Below are positions 48,090 through 56,604 of a DNA stretch of 64,000 nucleotides, piece after piece. Numbering within the stretch: the stretch's first letter is position 1; every line of letters starts with the position of its first letter. The stretch covers positions 1-64,000 of the forward strand of contig JAUYAK010000124.1 in assembly GCA_030693515.1 (NCBI GenBank), written 5' to 3'. The DNA is from Opitutaceae bacterium (GTDB lineage Bacteria; Verrucomicrobiota; Verrucomicrobiia; Opitutales; Opitutaceae). A program made the position numbers and the translations under genes. The notes beneath the pieces were generated by a model, which was given only the letters and a program-made list of their open reading frames with translations, was not told where the DNA came from and did no database searches.

Positions 48090-48728
48090 TCACGCGTGCG
48101 TCGCCCACATGGTCGCCGCCATCGCTACCATGCCGAGATCTTCGGTTAGCGCGACCGTCGAGAGCGGCACCTTGAGCACCGTGCCCATGCACGCGCACTC
48201 CAAGTCGAGCCCCTGGCGCAGCGCGCGGATAACGCCGAGCGCGCCGAACAGCATGACGACAATGGTCGCTCCATATACGACCGGCAGGTTCCGCTGTGCG
48301 AGATAGCCGAGGCCGAGTCCGAGCTCGATAAACGGATACACGTAGGCGTAAGGCCGGAACGGTTTCGCCAGCAAGTCATACATCTGAAAACCATCCGCGA
48401 ACCCCGCCAGGTTGAAGAATTTGAACATCGAGAACACGACGAGGAAGAGTCCCATGAAGTCGTGCATCCACCCGCGACCATCCCATGCGCTGGCGGCGGC
48501 GACCTGCTTCGCCGAGGCGGCGAGCACCGTGAGGGTGAGAATGACGATCAACGGCAGGTAGTCCTTCCAAGGCGTGCCGCGCCGTTTCTGCCGGTGGTGA
48601 ACGGTGTCGGTCGGCTGCGCGCGTTTCGCGGCCGGTGCGACCGGGGCGGGCGAATGCGCCGCGTGGCCAGGTTTGGCGTGAGCGTGCGGCGCGCGATGCG
48701 CGGAGGAATGTCGGGCGGTTGTTTTCAC
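48090..48728 (-). CDS. MauE/DoxX-like four-helix membrane protein
   Basis: About 212 residues from a GTG at 48728; the exact start is unsure because the frame is open further upstream. A His/Ala/Pro-rich leader (HSSAHRAPHAHAKPGHAAHS) precedes four membrane helices starting near DYLPLIVILTLTVLAA. The pair LECACMGTVLKVPL near residue 180 (Cys-x-Cys) is typical of MauE-like proteins, which help disulfide or redox maturation. It may handle thiol or copper redox at the membrane. It follows the PepSY genes by 97 bases. Confidence 0.75.
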   Translation of the reverse strand: MKTTARHSSAHRAPHAHAKPGHAAHSPAPVAPAAKRAQPTDTVHHRQKRRGTPWKDYLPLIVILTLTVLAASAKQVAAASAWDGRGWMHDFMGLFLVVFSMFKFFNLAGFADGFQMYDLLAKPFRPYAYVYPFIELGLGLGYLAQRNLPVVYGATIVVMLFGALGVIRALRQGLDLECACMGTVLKVPLSTVALTEDLGMVAMAATMWATHA

Positions 48729-48825
48729 CGGGATTTTTCCATTTGCACAACGTGCATGTGTCCACGACCGCACGCCAGCAAGAGACGCCCCGATCTCAGC
48801 GTGGGAGAATTCCCGCCGCATCCCC

Positions 48826-49509
48826 TCACACCCCAATCCACCGCAGCCCGACGACAAACCAGCCACACACAAGAATTCCGCATCCAAGCGCAACCAGCCC
48901 CAATGCCCGCTTGCCCGCGAGTCCCCACCACATGATGAGCCCGCTGATCACCAACACCGCCAGCCCGAGGGCCACCGCATCCATCGAAAGCGCCCAAATC
49001 GTCGTGAGCATCCAATCGCGCTGATTCTTCGCGTCGTTCATCCGAACGCCGGTGAACGTATGCAGCGCGCGCATGACGCCCCACGCGTTGACTTCCGTGC
49101 GCTGAACCGTAGCCCGTCCTAGCTTCAAATCCGCTTTGATGTCGAATTGGAGGCCGGGCTTCGTTGCGCGAAATTCAAGTCGCCCTGAATCGCCCGGTTG
49201 CGTCGTGAGCCACTGGATTTCACCAGCGATGCCGAGTTGCCGCATCACGTCCCTCGCTTCATCGAGCGCGGTGCCGTCCGCAGGCGCCTTAATCTGTCGC
49301 TCCACGGTCGCCACTTTGCGATTCGGCCAGAACTCGGTGAACGCCCACGAATGGTTGAGCAACAATCCCGTGAGCGCGAACAACCAGATGAAGAACAGAA
49401 AATAAAGTCCGAGGTAAAAGTGCAGTTTCCGGTTCCATGTCTTGTAACCTTGGGTGAACGCCCGAGGGCCGTTTCCCGCGGGCATCTGCTGCTCAGGCGA
49501 CGAGGGCAT
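48826..49509 (-). CDS. PepSY-associated transmembrane protein
   Basis: A 227-residue protein from the ATG at 49509. Helices lie at about 33-54, 165-190 and 195-225, with a periplasmic PepSY-like domain between (VERQIKAPADGTALDEARDVMRQLG; LQFDIKADLKLGRATVQRTEVNAWG). Such proteins are often heme- or iron-uptake-linked reductase relatives. It overlaps the preceding PepSY gene by 17 bases. Confidence 0.8.
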   Translation of the reverse strand: MPSSPEQQMPAGNGPRAFTQGYKTWNRKLHFYLGLYFLFFIWLFALTGLLLNHSWAFTEFWPNRKVATVERQIKAPADGTALDEARDVMRQLGIAGEIQWLTTQPGDSGRLEFRATKPGLQFDIKADLKLGRATVQRTEVNAWGVMRALHTFTGVRMNDAKNQRDWMLTTIWALSMDAVALGLAVLVISGLIMWWGLAGKRALGLVALGCGILVCGWFVVGLRWIGV

Positions 49510-50119
49510 AGACGAGTCCTCCGAACGAAAGCGCACCCGCAGCGAGCATCACGATCCCCACGCGGCGCTCGTTTTTCAACACCACCCATAAATAGATCCC
49601 GCTCATTGAAAGAAAAAGCAGCAGGTAGACGGTCGCGTCCGCCAGCCAGCGCCAGACAGTCATGAAGGCGGAGTTACCGCGAACGTTCACGTTGTGCGGC
49701 CCCGGCATCTTGTGCAAAAACACCATCGCGTCCGCGACGCCCGTCGTGCGCGATGAGATCTTCGCGGAGCGAGACTCCACGTTGAGTTCGACGACGGTTT
49801 CACTTCCCGGCACGGACACCGGAATCACGAAGCGCCGCTCTTTGGGGAACTGACGGACGAACCCGATCTCACCGCGAACCGGGATCTGATCGAGCAGCGC
49901 GTGCGCGGCCGCGACTTGTTCGCGCCCTTTCAGCCGCTCGAAATCGGAAGGAATCGAGAGGTTCGTTGCATTTCGACTCGCCGCAGGTGCTCCACTTCCC
50001 GGCACCCACGAGTGCACGAGAAATATCACGCTGATCGCAAAAACCAAAACGAACGGGCTCAGGAAAAGGCCAACATACAAATGAAGACCGCGGACGAAGA
50101 CGTAGAATGATTGGCGCAT
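49493..50119 (-). CDS. Second PepSY-associated transmembrane protein
   Basis: A 208-residue protein from the ATG at 50119; the longer Arg-rich frame upstream lies in the neighbouring gene and is rejected. Topology is helix (about 10-32), periplasmic PepSY-like part (SARKISSRTTGVADAMVFLHKMPGPHN), then two helices. Together with its neighbour it forms a two-subunit arrangement. Its start overlaps the stop of the previous gene by one base. Confidence 0.78.
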   Translation of the reverse strand: MRQSFYVFVRGLHLYVGLFLSPFVLVFAISVIFLVHSWVPGSGAPAASRNATNLSIPSDFERLKGREQVAAAHALLDQIPVRGEIGFVRQFPKERRFVIPVSVPGSETVVELNVESRSAKISSRTTGVADAMVFLHKMPGPHNVNVRGNSAFMTVWRWLADATVYLLLFLSMSGIYLWVVLKNERRVGIVMLAAGALSFGGLVYALVA

Positions 50120-50751
50120 CAATGGTGAGCCCCAAGGCCGCCGCCGGTGAGATGCTTGATGACGACAAACAGCAAGACCAGGGCGCCAACGCTGACCCCA
50201 GCGATCCAAACCCAGCGCGGCGCGCTGCCGTTTGATTCGCGCTCGGATTCCGCGAGCTGCCTGCGGCCGAACGGTGTCAACCCCTGCGGTTTGAATACCG
50301 ACAATGCGGTTGCGATCACCAACACCACCACCGCGCCAGCGCCGTCGGCCACGAGTTGAATCCGCATTCCGCGGAAATCGCCCGCGGCCAGCGTCGTCCC
50401 GGCCACCACGTCTGCCATACGGCTGGCCACCTGCATGTGCACGAGCAAGAGGATGCTGGCGACGACGGTGATCAGGAGCTTCGCCACGATCCAATAGTGC
50501 CGGAACAACCCCCACGTGGTGCCCAACGATTGGACAAGCCCGGTGAGCAGCGACGCGACGCTCAACGGAACAATCACACACCAGCCGACCAATTCAATCG
50601 CGACGTAGGACGCACGCACGATCTGCGCGTCTTGGCTCATGAGACCGGCGACAGCCAAAGCCAGGAAACCTGCAACCGAACCGAGCCAGCCGACCGAGGA
50701 AGTGATATGCGCGGTGAGTGCCAACTTACGGACGCCGGGTGTCATGGTCAT
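50119..50751 (-). CDS. Predicted integral membrane protein (DUF2269-like)
   Basis: A 210-residue protein from the ATG at 50751 with five hydrophobic helices (about 10-30, 50-75, 85-110, 130-150, 175-195). The start (LALTAHITSSVGWLGSVAGFLAL) and HYWIVAKLLITVVASILLL resemble DUF2269-type membrane proteins with conserved His. The C-terminus ends GGLGAHH. It is first in the membrane module 50751-48090. Confidence 0.75.
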   Translation of the reverse strand: MTMTPGVRKLALTAHITSSVGWLGSVAGFLALAVAGLMSQDAQIVRASYVAIELVGWCVIVPLSVASLLTGLVQSLGTTWGLFRHYWIVAKLLITVVASILLLVHMQVASRMADVVAGTTLAAGDFRGMRIQLVADGAGAVVVLVIATALSVFKPQGLTPFGRRQLAESERESNGSAPRWVWIAGVSVGALVLLFVVIKHLTGGGLGAHH

Positions 50752-50983
50752 CACGGTGTTGGGGTCTATTTCCGCTTGGCAAAGAAATCAACTCACCACG
50801 CGCGCGGGCGCGGCACGGTTATGGCTGTGCTTCGTGGGTCGATGTGCGAGCAAATGCGAAACCCCAGCCACACCCGGCGGGACCAGCAACCAACGCCATT
50901 ATCAGAGACGCCCTCGCAGGGCACAGAGATTGCGTCACCCGTGCCACTGTAGCTCACGACGGGGACAGTGGGCCACGGCGCGG

Positions 50984-51232
50984 TCAGCGCCCGGCCGACG
51001 GAAAAATGTTGAGTTCGATCCGCCGCGCTTCGCGAACTTCCGCGACATCATCATTCGCGGCCAAATCATCCCCGACAAACTCGCTGCAGCTGCCATCTGA
51101 CCAGCAAACCACCCACCTGCCAGGCACGCTGCTCACTCGCACCACGCGACCTCGATCCGCATGATGACCTCGTCGCTGAACCGACGCTCCATTTTCAAAC
51201 GTCTTCGGCCACGGTTTTCGTTCGATGAGCAT
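50984..51232 (-). CDS. Possible small protein
   Basis: An 82-residue reading frame with a plausible compact fold (VVRVSSVPGRWVVCWSDGSCSEF), but no ribosome site and no family match. The first 30 residues are Arg-rich and may not be translated. The 232-base stretch before it (50752-50983) shows nothing. Confidence 0.35.
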   Translation of the reverse strand: MLIERKPWPKTFENGASVQRRGHHADRGRVVRVSSVPGRWVVCWSDGSCSEFVGDDLAANDDVAEVREARRIELNIFPSAGR

Positions 51233-51283
51233 TAATATTCGCGGCGCAAGAGGGCGAGTTGAGATACCAAGCGACGGGATGCG

Positions 51284-51553
51284 TTATCCTTGGCGACGCA
51301 CCAACACACGCGTTAACGCCGACGCCAGATCTGCGATTGGCCGCGACATTTTTTCGGATTCGCCACTGGAGAGCGTTCGTTTCGTAGCCTCATCGCGAAG
51401 CTGCTCCATTTCGCCGTCCAAGACGACGAGGAGGTGTTCCACTTGCTCACTGTTCAGCTCCTCGGGGTCGAATTCGCCGGATGCCTTTCCGATGATCGAC
51501 TCAAAGTAAGAAGCGGCTTCCGCCGACAGCGGAGGTAGAATGAGACGTGCCAC
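51284..51553 (-). CDS. Small hypothetical protein
   Basis: An 89-residue protein from a GTG at 51553 (an ATG at 51592 is possible). It is acidic and helical (SEAAASYFESIIGK..EFDPEELNSEQVEHLLVVLDGEME) with coding-like composition. No family recognised. It opens the receiver cluster region. Confidence 0.5.
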   Translation of the reverse strand: MARLILPPLSAEAASYFESIIGKASGEFDPEELNSEQVEHLLVVLDGEMEQLRDEATKRTLSSGESEKMSRPIADLASALTRVLVRRQG

Positions 51554-51767
51554 GTTTTGAAGCCTTATCCCCAACCTTGAAATGCGAGGCAATCCACTTC
51601 GTTAGCACTACGATTTTGGAACACCCACCGCGCAAGAAAGCACAGCCGCGCTTCAGCCGAGAATGCCATTCCTTGGCGCCAAACCGGCGTGCACTTCCCG
51701 CTTGTGCTCGACCAGACCCGGGGTGCAATACGACCCGGCCCGTTCAAATCTCCGAAGACCTACCGCA

Positions 51768-52166
51768 ATGCCGACACTGCTCGTGATCGACGACAACGCT
51801 TCGGTGCGCGAGACGCTGTCGGAGTGGTTTACCCTCGGCGGCTATACCGTGCTCGAGGCGAAAAGCGGCCCGGAGGCTCTATCGCTCATGCTTCACGTGC
51901 GGATCGATGCCGCGATTGTGGATGTCCACATGCCACGTATGGACGGCACTGCGGTCTGCCGCGCTCTGCGTGCGCGAGCAGAAGCGTCGGCGCAAGATCT
52001 GCCCGTTTGGCTGATGACCGGGGCGCGAACAGCGGCCGATGCGAAATCGGCCCGCGACGCCGGGGCGCTCGCCATTTTGGGTAAACCTTTCGATCTCGGC
52101 GCTCTCGCGCAGCAAATCCACGAGCAGTTGCAGCGCAGTAACCGTGGACAAGTTGCCGCCTCGTAG
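51768..52166 (+). CDS. Receiver-only response regulator 1
   Basis: A 132-residue single CheY-like domain from the ATG at 51768. All conserved residues are present: Asp9-10 pair (VIDDN), phospho-acceptor Asp52 (IVDVHMPRMDG), Thr84 and Lys106 (LGKPF). No output domain follows. It is the only intact receiver on the plus strand in the cluster and converges with the next receiver, 2 bases apart. Closest within the window is the 54700-55161 protein (both have DVHMP and WxMTGA). Confidence 0.92.
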   Translation: MPTLLVIDDNASVRETLSEWFTLGGYTVLEAKSGPEALSLMLHVRIDAAIVDVHMPRMDGTAVCRALRARAEASAQDLPVWLMTGARTAADAKSARDAGALAILGKPFDLGALAQQIHEQLQRSNRGQVAAS

Positions 52167-52168
52167 AA

Positions 52169-52561
52169 TCAACGCGACTCCCTCTCATTCGGTGCGGACG
52201 AAAGCGCTGCGCGCAGATAGGTGGCAAAATCGCCGCGATCAGCGGAAAACACCTTGTTGGCTCCGGCCTCATATGCGGCGCGCTCCACTTTCGGATCGGT
52301 GCTCCCCGTCACCACCACGACGGGGCAGGTGATCCCTCGTTGCCGTAAACCTCGAATGAATTCCACGCCACTTTCACCGCCGAGTTTATTGTCGGTCACG
52401 ATTGCGTCGATCCTGGTTTGATCGAGCGCGGCACGCGCCGCCTGAGCAGAGGCACACGAAAGGATTTCCGCACCCTCGAATTGCCCCACTAACGCACGTT
52501 CCAGGAGGAATCGACCGTCTTGGTCGTCATCGACGATGAGAAAGGTGAAACCGATTGCCAT
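52169..52561 (-). CDS. Receiver-only response regulator 2 (no conserved Lys)
   Basis: A 130-residue receiver domain from the ATG at 52561. The acidic residues Asp11-13, phospho-acceptor Asp57 (IVTDNKLGG) and Thr85 are present, but the usual KP motif is replaced (VFSADRGD near 104-111). The pseudogene at 57536-57848 shares this TDNK signature and the missing Lys, so both belong to one subfamily. Confidence 0.88.
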   Translation of the reverse strand: MAIGFTFLIVDDDQDGRFLLERALVGQFEGAEILSCASAQAARAALDQTRIDAIVTDNKLGGESGVEFIRGLRQRGITCPVVVVTGSTDPKVERAAYEAGANKVFSADRGDFATYLRAALSSAPNERESR

Positions 52562-52724
52562 CGTGCGACCAGCATATTCTCCGGCCAACCGGTCGCAACT
52601 TGGTTCGCGTCGTCGTTTGCCAAATGCCACAATTATGGCAGCGTGTAAGGCTTCCACTGGATGAGGTCGTGAGCAGCATCCACAAACGTCGGGTGGACAA
52701 CTCCGCGCTGTCACCACATTCTAA

Positions 52725-53195
52725 CTACGATCGCCGCGCGAGCAAATTAAAGGCCGCGTCGAACACCTCTTTCTCGCGCCCCTTCGGTTGTCCGCTAAAT
52801 TTTTCAACAGCGCCGAGCACGTCGCGCATGACCGCAGGAGCCGGATGCTTGGTCAGGTAACAATCGGCGCCGAGTTTCGCAGCCTTGGCTATGTCCGCTG
52901 GATCGTCGGACGAGGACAGCATGATCACCGGCACCGAGTCGAATTCCTGACGCCGGCGAACCCACCGCAGGACATCAAATCCGTTCGTCCCCGGCATCTT
53001 GATGTCGAGAAAGCAGACCAACAGCACCTCATCACTTGAACCTTCGGCCACAGACGACAACCGCGCAATCGCAGCATCACCCGACAAAGCCGACCGGATC
53101 GGATTTCCGACGCCGGCTTTCTTCAACAGTCGCTCGAAAAGAAAAATATCCTCTTCGCCGTCGTCCGTGACGAGGACCACGCGCTCAATCTTCAT
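52725..53195 (-). CDS. Receiver-only response regulator 3 (Rcp1-like)
   Basis: A 156-residue receiver from the ATG at 53195. Asp11-12 (VTDDGEED), Asp64 (FLDIKMPGTNG), Ser94 and Lys116 (LTKHP) are present. The spacing, with a longer loop before the phospho-site, is of the Rcp1 type, which in cyanobacteria pairs with phytochrome kinases. A C-terminal helix of about 30 residues is added. Upstream 53220-53260 holds AGCAAGCC direct repeats and an inverted repeat. Confidence 0.9.
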   Translation of the reverse strand: MKIERVVLVTDDGEEDIFLFERLLKKAGVGNPIRSALSGDAAIARLSSVAEGSSDEVLLVCFLDIKMPGTNGFDVLRWVRRRQEFDSVPVIMLSSSDDPADIAKAAKLGADCYLTKHPAPAVMRDVLGAVEKFSGQPKGREKEVFDAAFNLLARRS

Positions 53196-53337
53196 GCTGG
53201 AATCGTGAGTGTCGCGGCCCAATCGCTCGATTAGCAAGCCGCTAGTTCCTAGCAAGCCATAGCGGCTCCACCGCTCCCTGCTCGACGGTATCAATGTAGC
53301 CAACAAATCGTTCGCTGCCGCACCAGCGAGGCTGCGC

Positions 53338-53550
53338 CTACTTTCCAAGTAGTCGAACCAGACGGAAAGCGATTTGGAGTTGGCGCAGGCGCTTGCCCTT
53401 TTCCCAATCCGACACGGTTTGCTGAGAGACGCCGCCGATCTCACGCGCAAATTGTCCTTGGTTCATCTTTAGCCGGATTCGCAATCGTCGAATAGCACCT
53501 GCCAGCACTGCGTTCGAGCGGTCTACGGATTTCGTCTGTCGGCGGGCCAT
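53338..53550 (-). CDS. XRE-family helix-turn-helix regulator
   Basis: A 70-residue protein, essentially one lambda-repressor-like HTH: IRRLRIRLKMNQGQFAREIG (helices 1-2) and VSQQTVSDWEKGKRLR (recognition helix). Such small regulators control adjacent genes or act as antitoxins. It follows the small reading frame 53554-53751 by 3 bases. Confidence 0.88.
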   Translation of the reverse strand: MARRQTKSVDRSNAVLAGAIRRLRIRLKMNQGQFAREIGGVSQQTVSDWEKGKRLRQLQIAFRLVRLLGK

Positions 53551-53553
53551 CGA

Positions 53554-53751
53554 TTAGCGGTCTGCATCAAGAAACGCGGCGCGTGAAGCGCCCGCACCCG
53601 CGGGGTCGGGTGCGGGCGCACGCGCTACCGTATGTCCTGCGGGCGGAGTCGCGATACCCCGCGCGGAATGCCCGGATACAATGTGAAGCTCATCGTGCGA
53701 GCATCGGTAGGTTTCGAGCCACGGTCGCGCTGGCTCGAAAGGAAAGTCCAA
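53554..53751 (-). CDS. Possible small protein upstream of the XRE gene
   Basis: A 65-residue frame ending 3 bases before the XRE start, compatible with an operon. The second half (VARAPAPDPAGAGAS) is encoded by a 12-bp perfect inverted repeat (53588-53599 and 53608-53619). No family match; coding is uncertain. Confidence 0.4.
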   Translation of the reverse strand: MDFPFEPARPWLETYRCSHDELHIVSGHSARGIATPPAGHTVARAPAPDPAGAGASRAAFLDADR

Positions 53752-53779
53752 GGGCGATCAGTCCGTGTGGAAACGCACC

Positions 53780-54001
53780 TCATGCCGGGGTTGGTGCCTC
53801 CTCGAAATGCGATGCCGGCGCGTGAAATGGCGGCGTAACGTCGCCGCCCGCCTCCGCCGCTCCCAGCCGGCCCTCCGGTATTGGCAGCCACTTTTTCGCG
53901 CTGCCATAGTAACGGCCATCGACCAAGCTCAGTATCGTCAGCATCCCAACCGCGGCGTATTCGAAATCCTCACGGGTTGGGGCATCCGCGCTGCTAAACA
54001 C
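53780..54001 (-). CDS. Small hypothetical protein
   Basis: A 73-residue frame with a GTG start at 54001 and an AGGG ribosome-like site. The segment FEYAAVGMLTILSLVDGRYYGSA is coding-like. It may form a short operon with the next two frames leading to the XRE gene. No family recognised. Confidence 0.45.
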   Translation of the reverse strand: MFSSADAPTREDFEYAAVGMLTILSLVDGRYYGSAKKWLPIPEGRLGAAEAGGDVTPPFHAPASHFEEAPTPA

Positions 54002-54053
54002 GCAGCCCTGATCGTTGAGGAATATGTATCGGGCCGGAGAACATGAGACGCGT

Positions 54054-54281
54054 TCAGGGTGACGCCGGGCGCTCTGGCGGCAAATTCACTTTTAGGCCGG
54101 GGTGCAAATCCGCCAGCACGTGCGCCCATGCGACCGCCGCATCGCTGTCGCCGTTGGAGTTTTGCTCAAGCACCCGAGCCAATGCCTCCGCAAGTGCACG
54201 GTCGCGGCAGGCTTCGTGCAGCTTTTGCCACTCTGTCTCGCCGCCGTGCAAAGCGGTGTTGAGTAGTTCTTGATCCGTCAT
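54054..54281 (-). CDS. Small acidic helical protein coupled to a receiver
   Basis: A 75-residue protein whose ATG overlaps the stop of the receiver gene 54278-54703 (ATGA). Sequence is helical and acidic (TDQELLNTALHGGETEWQKLHEACRDRALAEAL). Tight coupling suggests it works with that receiver, but no family is known. Confidence 0.65.
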   Translation of the reverse strand: MTDQELLNTALHGGETEWQKLHEACRDRALAEALARVLEQNSNGDSDAAVAWAHVLADLHPGLKVNLPPERPASP

Positions 54282-54703
54282 GGCACCGTGACTCTCATCC
54301 GCTGGACAACCTTCAACAGTTCCATGAACTGCGTAGGTTTGGTGAAAATGTGATCGACCGCGAATGCGAGATAGGCGGTGGCGTCAAACTCCGGCAAGTG
54401 GGAGCTGTGAACAATGATCTTTCCTGAAAAGTCAGTTTGCCGAATACGCTCAACCAGTTTGAGACCGGACAGGCGTGGCATGCGGTGATCCGTGATCAGA
54501 ACGTCGAAAAACTTCAAGTCCGCGGTAAGCCGCTCAAGCGCATGCTGTCCGTCTGCGGCGCATTCGACGAGATGTCCGGCTCCTTCCAGCGCGCGTTTCA
54601 ACAATTCTGAGAGGTGCACATCGTCTTCCGCACACAATACTCGCAGCGGTTTCCCCGCACTACCTTCGGCGGAACGCACCGTTGCCCTCCGGTCGCTGCT
54701 CAT
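54278..54703 (-). CDS. Receiver-only response regulator 4
   Basis: A 141-residue receiver with an N-terminal tail of 20 residues. Asp27-28 (CAEDD), Asp72 (LITDHRMPRLSG), Ser100-101 and Lys122 (FTKPT) are present. It is the intact relative of the degenerate receiver at 2284-2679. It overlaps the genes on both sides by 4 bases, so 55161 to 54054 is one translationally coupled operon. Confidence 0.92.
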   Translation of the reverse strand: MSSDRRATVRSAEGSAGKPLRVLCAEDDVHLSELLKRALEGAGHLVECAADGQHALERLTADLKFFDVLITDHRMPRLSGLKLVERIRQTDFSGKIIVHSSHLPEFDATAYLAFAVDHIFTKPTQFMELLKVVQRMRVTVP

Positions 54704-55161
54704 GGCGGGTTACTACTGCTCGCGCCATCGTCGACCGTAGTTGAAGGAAGCGACGGAAGCGGGGAAGAAAAGCCGGCCTCGAGCCTGGCTAAAAATGACG
54801 GGCACTCGAATGGTTTCGCGAAAACACCGAGCGCGCCAAGCCGGGCGCTGCGACGTTCAAGATCACCAGTGAACGCTCCTGTCATGAACCACACTCTCAG
54901 TTCGCGGCCGAGCGTTCGCGCTTGCGCTTGCAGACGCACGCACGTTTCCAAGCCATTCATCACCGGCATGTGCACGTCGATCAATGCTCCGTCGACGGAT
55001 TCCGTCGCCGCCAAAACAATCGCATTGGCGCCGGAGTCCGCGCCGATCACATTGTAGCCGGACAGCCGCAGGAGGTATACGAGCGAGACGCGCACGGAAT
55101 GTTGATCGTCGATTACCAGCATGGTGCGTTGCGTCTTTGGCTGTTCCGGGCTGTCGCTCAC
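54700..55161 (-). CDS. Receiver-only response regulator 5
   Basis: A 153-residue receiver. Asp18-19 (VIDDQ), Asp62 (LIDVHMPVMNG), Thr94 and Lys116 (FAKPF) are present; a Ser/Pro-rich tail of about 20 residues follows. It starts the three-gene coupled operon. The 196-base gap to the divergent XRE gene (55162-55357) holds no further gene. Confidence 0.92.
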   Translation of the reverse strand: MSDSPEQPKTQRTMLVIDDQHSVRVSLVYLLRLSGYNVIGADSGANAIVLAATESVDGALIDVHMPVMNGLETCVRLQAQARTLGRELRVWFMTGAFTGDLERRSARLGALGVFAKPFECPSFLARLEAGFSSPLPSLPSTTVDDGASSSNPP

Positions 55162-55357
55162 TTCGGCTCAAGGTGGGGTAGATAGGCAAATTCACGCAAC
55201 GCGAATGCGGGCGGGTGATGTGCTGCTGCCAGGAATCCCTGTCCACGGGCAACAACCAGGTTCAGCACCCGCGTCGCCAGAAGAGAAGAGCATCATCTTG
55301 GGCGCACGCTACGTTCATGACGTGGAGCGCTTCAAGCGGAAACGCTAGGATCGTAGC

Positions 55358-55621
55358 GTGACCGCCCTGGAGATCCTGCAACAAAACCTACGCAATCTAC
55401 GATTACGAATGGGTCTCACGCAGGAAAAGGCGGCAGAGAAAATCGGCGTCGCCTACCGTCATTTCCAGGCAATCGAAGTCGAGAAACGCGAAGGTCTGCA
55501 GTTAGCTACCGTTGAGCGGATCGCCAAGGGACTGAAAGTTGAAATTTGGCAACTTCTGCAAGCCGGCCATTTTCCACCGCCGGGCAAAACGCGCGGAAAT
55601 TCTGGACGGATCGAACGTTAA
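55358..55621 (+). CDS. XRE-family helix-turn-helix regulator, second
   Basis: An 87-residue protein with a GTG start. The HTH is NLRLRMGLTQEKAAEKIGVAYRHFQAIEVEK; the following LATVERIAKGLKVEIWQLL is the usual fifth helix. It faces away from receiver 5 and may control the divergent pair. Confidence 0.88.
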   Translation: MTALEILQQNLRNLRLRMGLTQEKAAEKIGVAYRHFQAIEVEKREGLQLATVERIAKGLKVEIWQLLQAGHFPPPGKTRGNSGRIER

Positions 55622-55711
55622 ACTAGCCGTCGTGTGAACTTGCCGCGACATCGTTGGCCGCGACGATTAGGGCATCGCAAGTGCGACTTCGCATTCGCCC
55701 AACAGTGCGCG

Positions 55712-55927
55712 TCAACCGGCGCAGACCACTGCGCCCGCAGGAGTGAGAAACCAGGCGCAATTATTTCGATCGCACTTGCGCCATGGTTCGACGCATAGGA
55801 CGGCGTGCCTCGGAGGGGGAATCAGCACGCCGCCCGTGGCCTCGCGCAGCGATGCGGCACGCGTGCCGGGGTTCGGGACGTTCGTCGCTGCGCCCGCCGT
55901 TCGAGCCCTTGATAGGGCGCGACACAA
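55712..55927 (-). CDS. Possible small protein in a 492-base gap
   Basis: A 71-residue frame with a coding-like second half (GVLIPPPRHAVLCVEPWRKC, then ending AGAVVCAG). No ribosome site or family. The gap 55622-56113 otherwise shows only overlapping Arg-rich frames. Confidence 0.3.
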   Translation of the reverse strand: MCRALSRARTAGAATNVPNPGTRAASLREATGGVLIPPPRHAVLCVEPWRKCDRNNCAWFLTPAGAVVCAG

Positions 55928-56113
55928 AAACTACGGCGAGCGTCTTTCCGCTCCTCACGTCCCGAGTCTCGGCATCGGCCGCCGGTTGTAGGCGCACGCG
56001 CGCTCACCAAAAATAAGGGCCACCTTTTCTGCGACGCGCCGCGATTGGAGCCGCTCGATGTTACGGCACTTGGTGCCGACGATAAATGTGCCTATGCACT
56101 CACGACTCGCGTG

Positions 56114-56518
56114 TCATCGCGGTGGTTTCGGCCACGCGTCGCGCACCATCCGCAGCGTTAAGTCTTCGCCGACGAAAGCCACCAGCAAACCAAGCACCTG
56201 GGCCACCAAAACCACTCCGCCCTCGAAAAATACGTCCGCGCCGACCTGCGCTTGAAGTTCCTCCAACCCTTCAAAAGCCCCATCTGCCTTCACGCGCACC
56301 GTGCGCAGCCAGGGGACTTCCGCCTTGGCCAGCGCGAGCGCGCGTGAAAGATGCGCCCAATACCCGGAGTTCCCCATTAGCGTCGCAAGATGGGGACGAA
56401 GTTTTTCACAAACGCGAAAGGCCGCCTGACTTTTTGTTTCGGAAGATTCATCTCCACTCCCCTCGGTGGCCATGAGATCCTTGGCGAGACGCCGCATTTG
56501 TGGAGAGCTTCGGCTCAT
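56114..56518 (-). CDS. Hypothetical protein of the receiver cluster
   Basis: A 134-residue protein: charged N-terminal helices (SQAAFRVCEKLRPHLATLMG, WAHLSRALALAKAEVPWL) followed by a hydrophobic C-terminal part (VFFEGGVVLVAQVLGLLVAFVGEDLTL) that could be a membrane-associated or buried helix pair. Codon use looks like its neighbours. Not recognised. Confidence 0.6.
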   Translation of the reverse strand: MSRSSPQMRRLAKDLMATEGSGDESSETKSQAAFRVCEKLRPHLATLMGNSGYWAHLSRALALAKAEVPWLRTVRVKADGAFEGLEELQAQVGADVFFEGGVVLVAQVLGLLVAFVGEDLTLRMVRDAWPKPPR

Positions 56519-56604
56519 TTGCTAACTCCTCCCGCCGATGCGCCGACTACGATTCCGTTCCCACACATACGTCCGTTTCTCCGGGCGCTCCGAACCGCAT
56601 CCTC

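Noticed and set aside
53588-53619. Terminator formed by the 12-bp inverted repeat
   Set aside because: No T-run follows on either strand and it lies inside a possible small reading frame.
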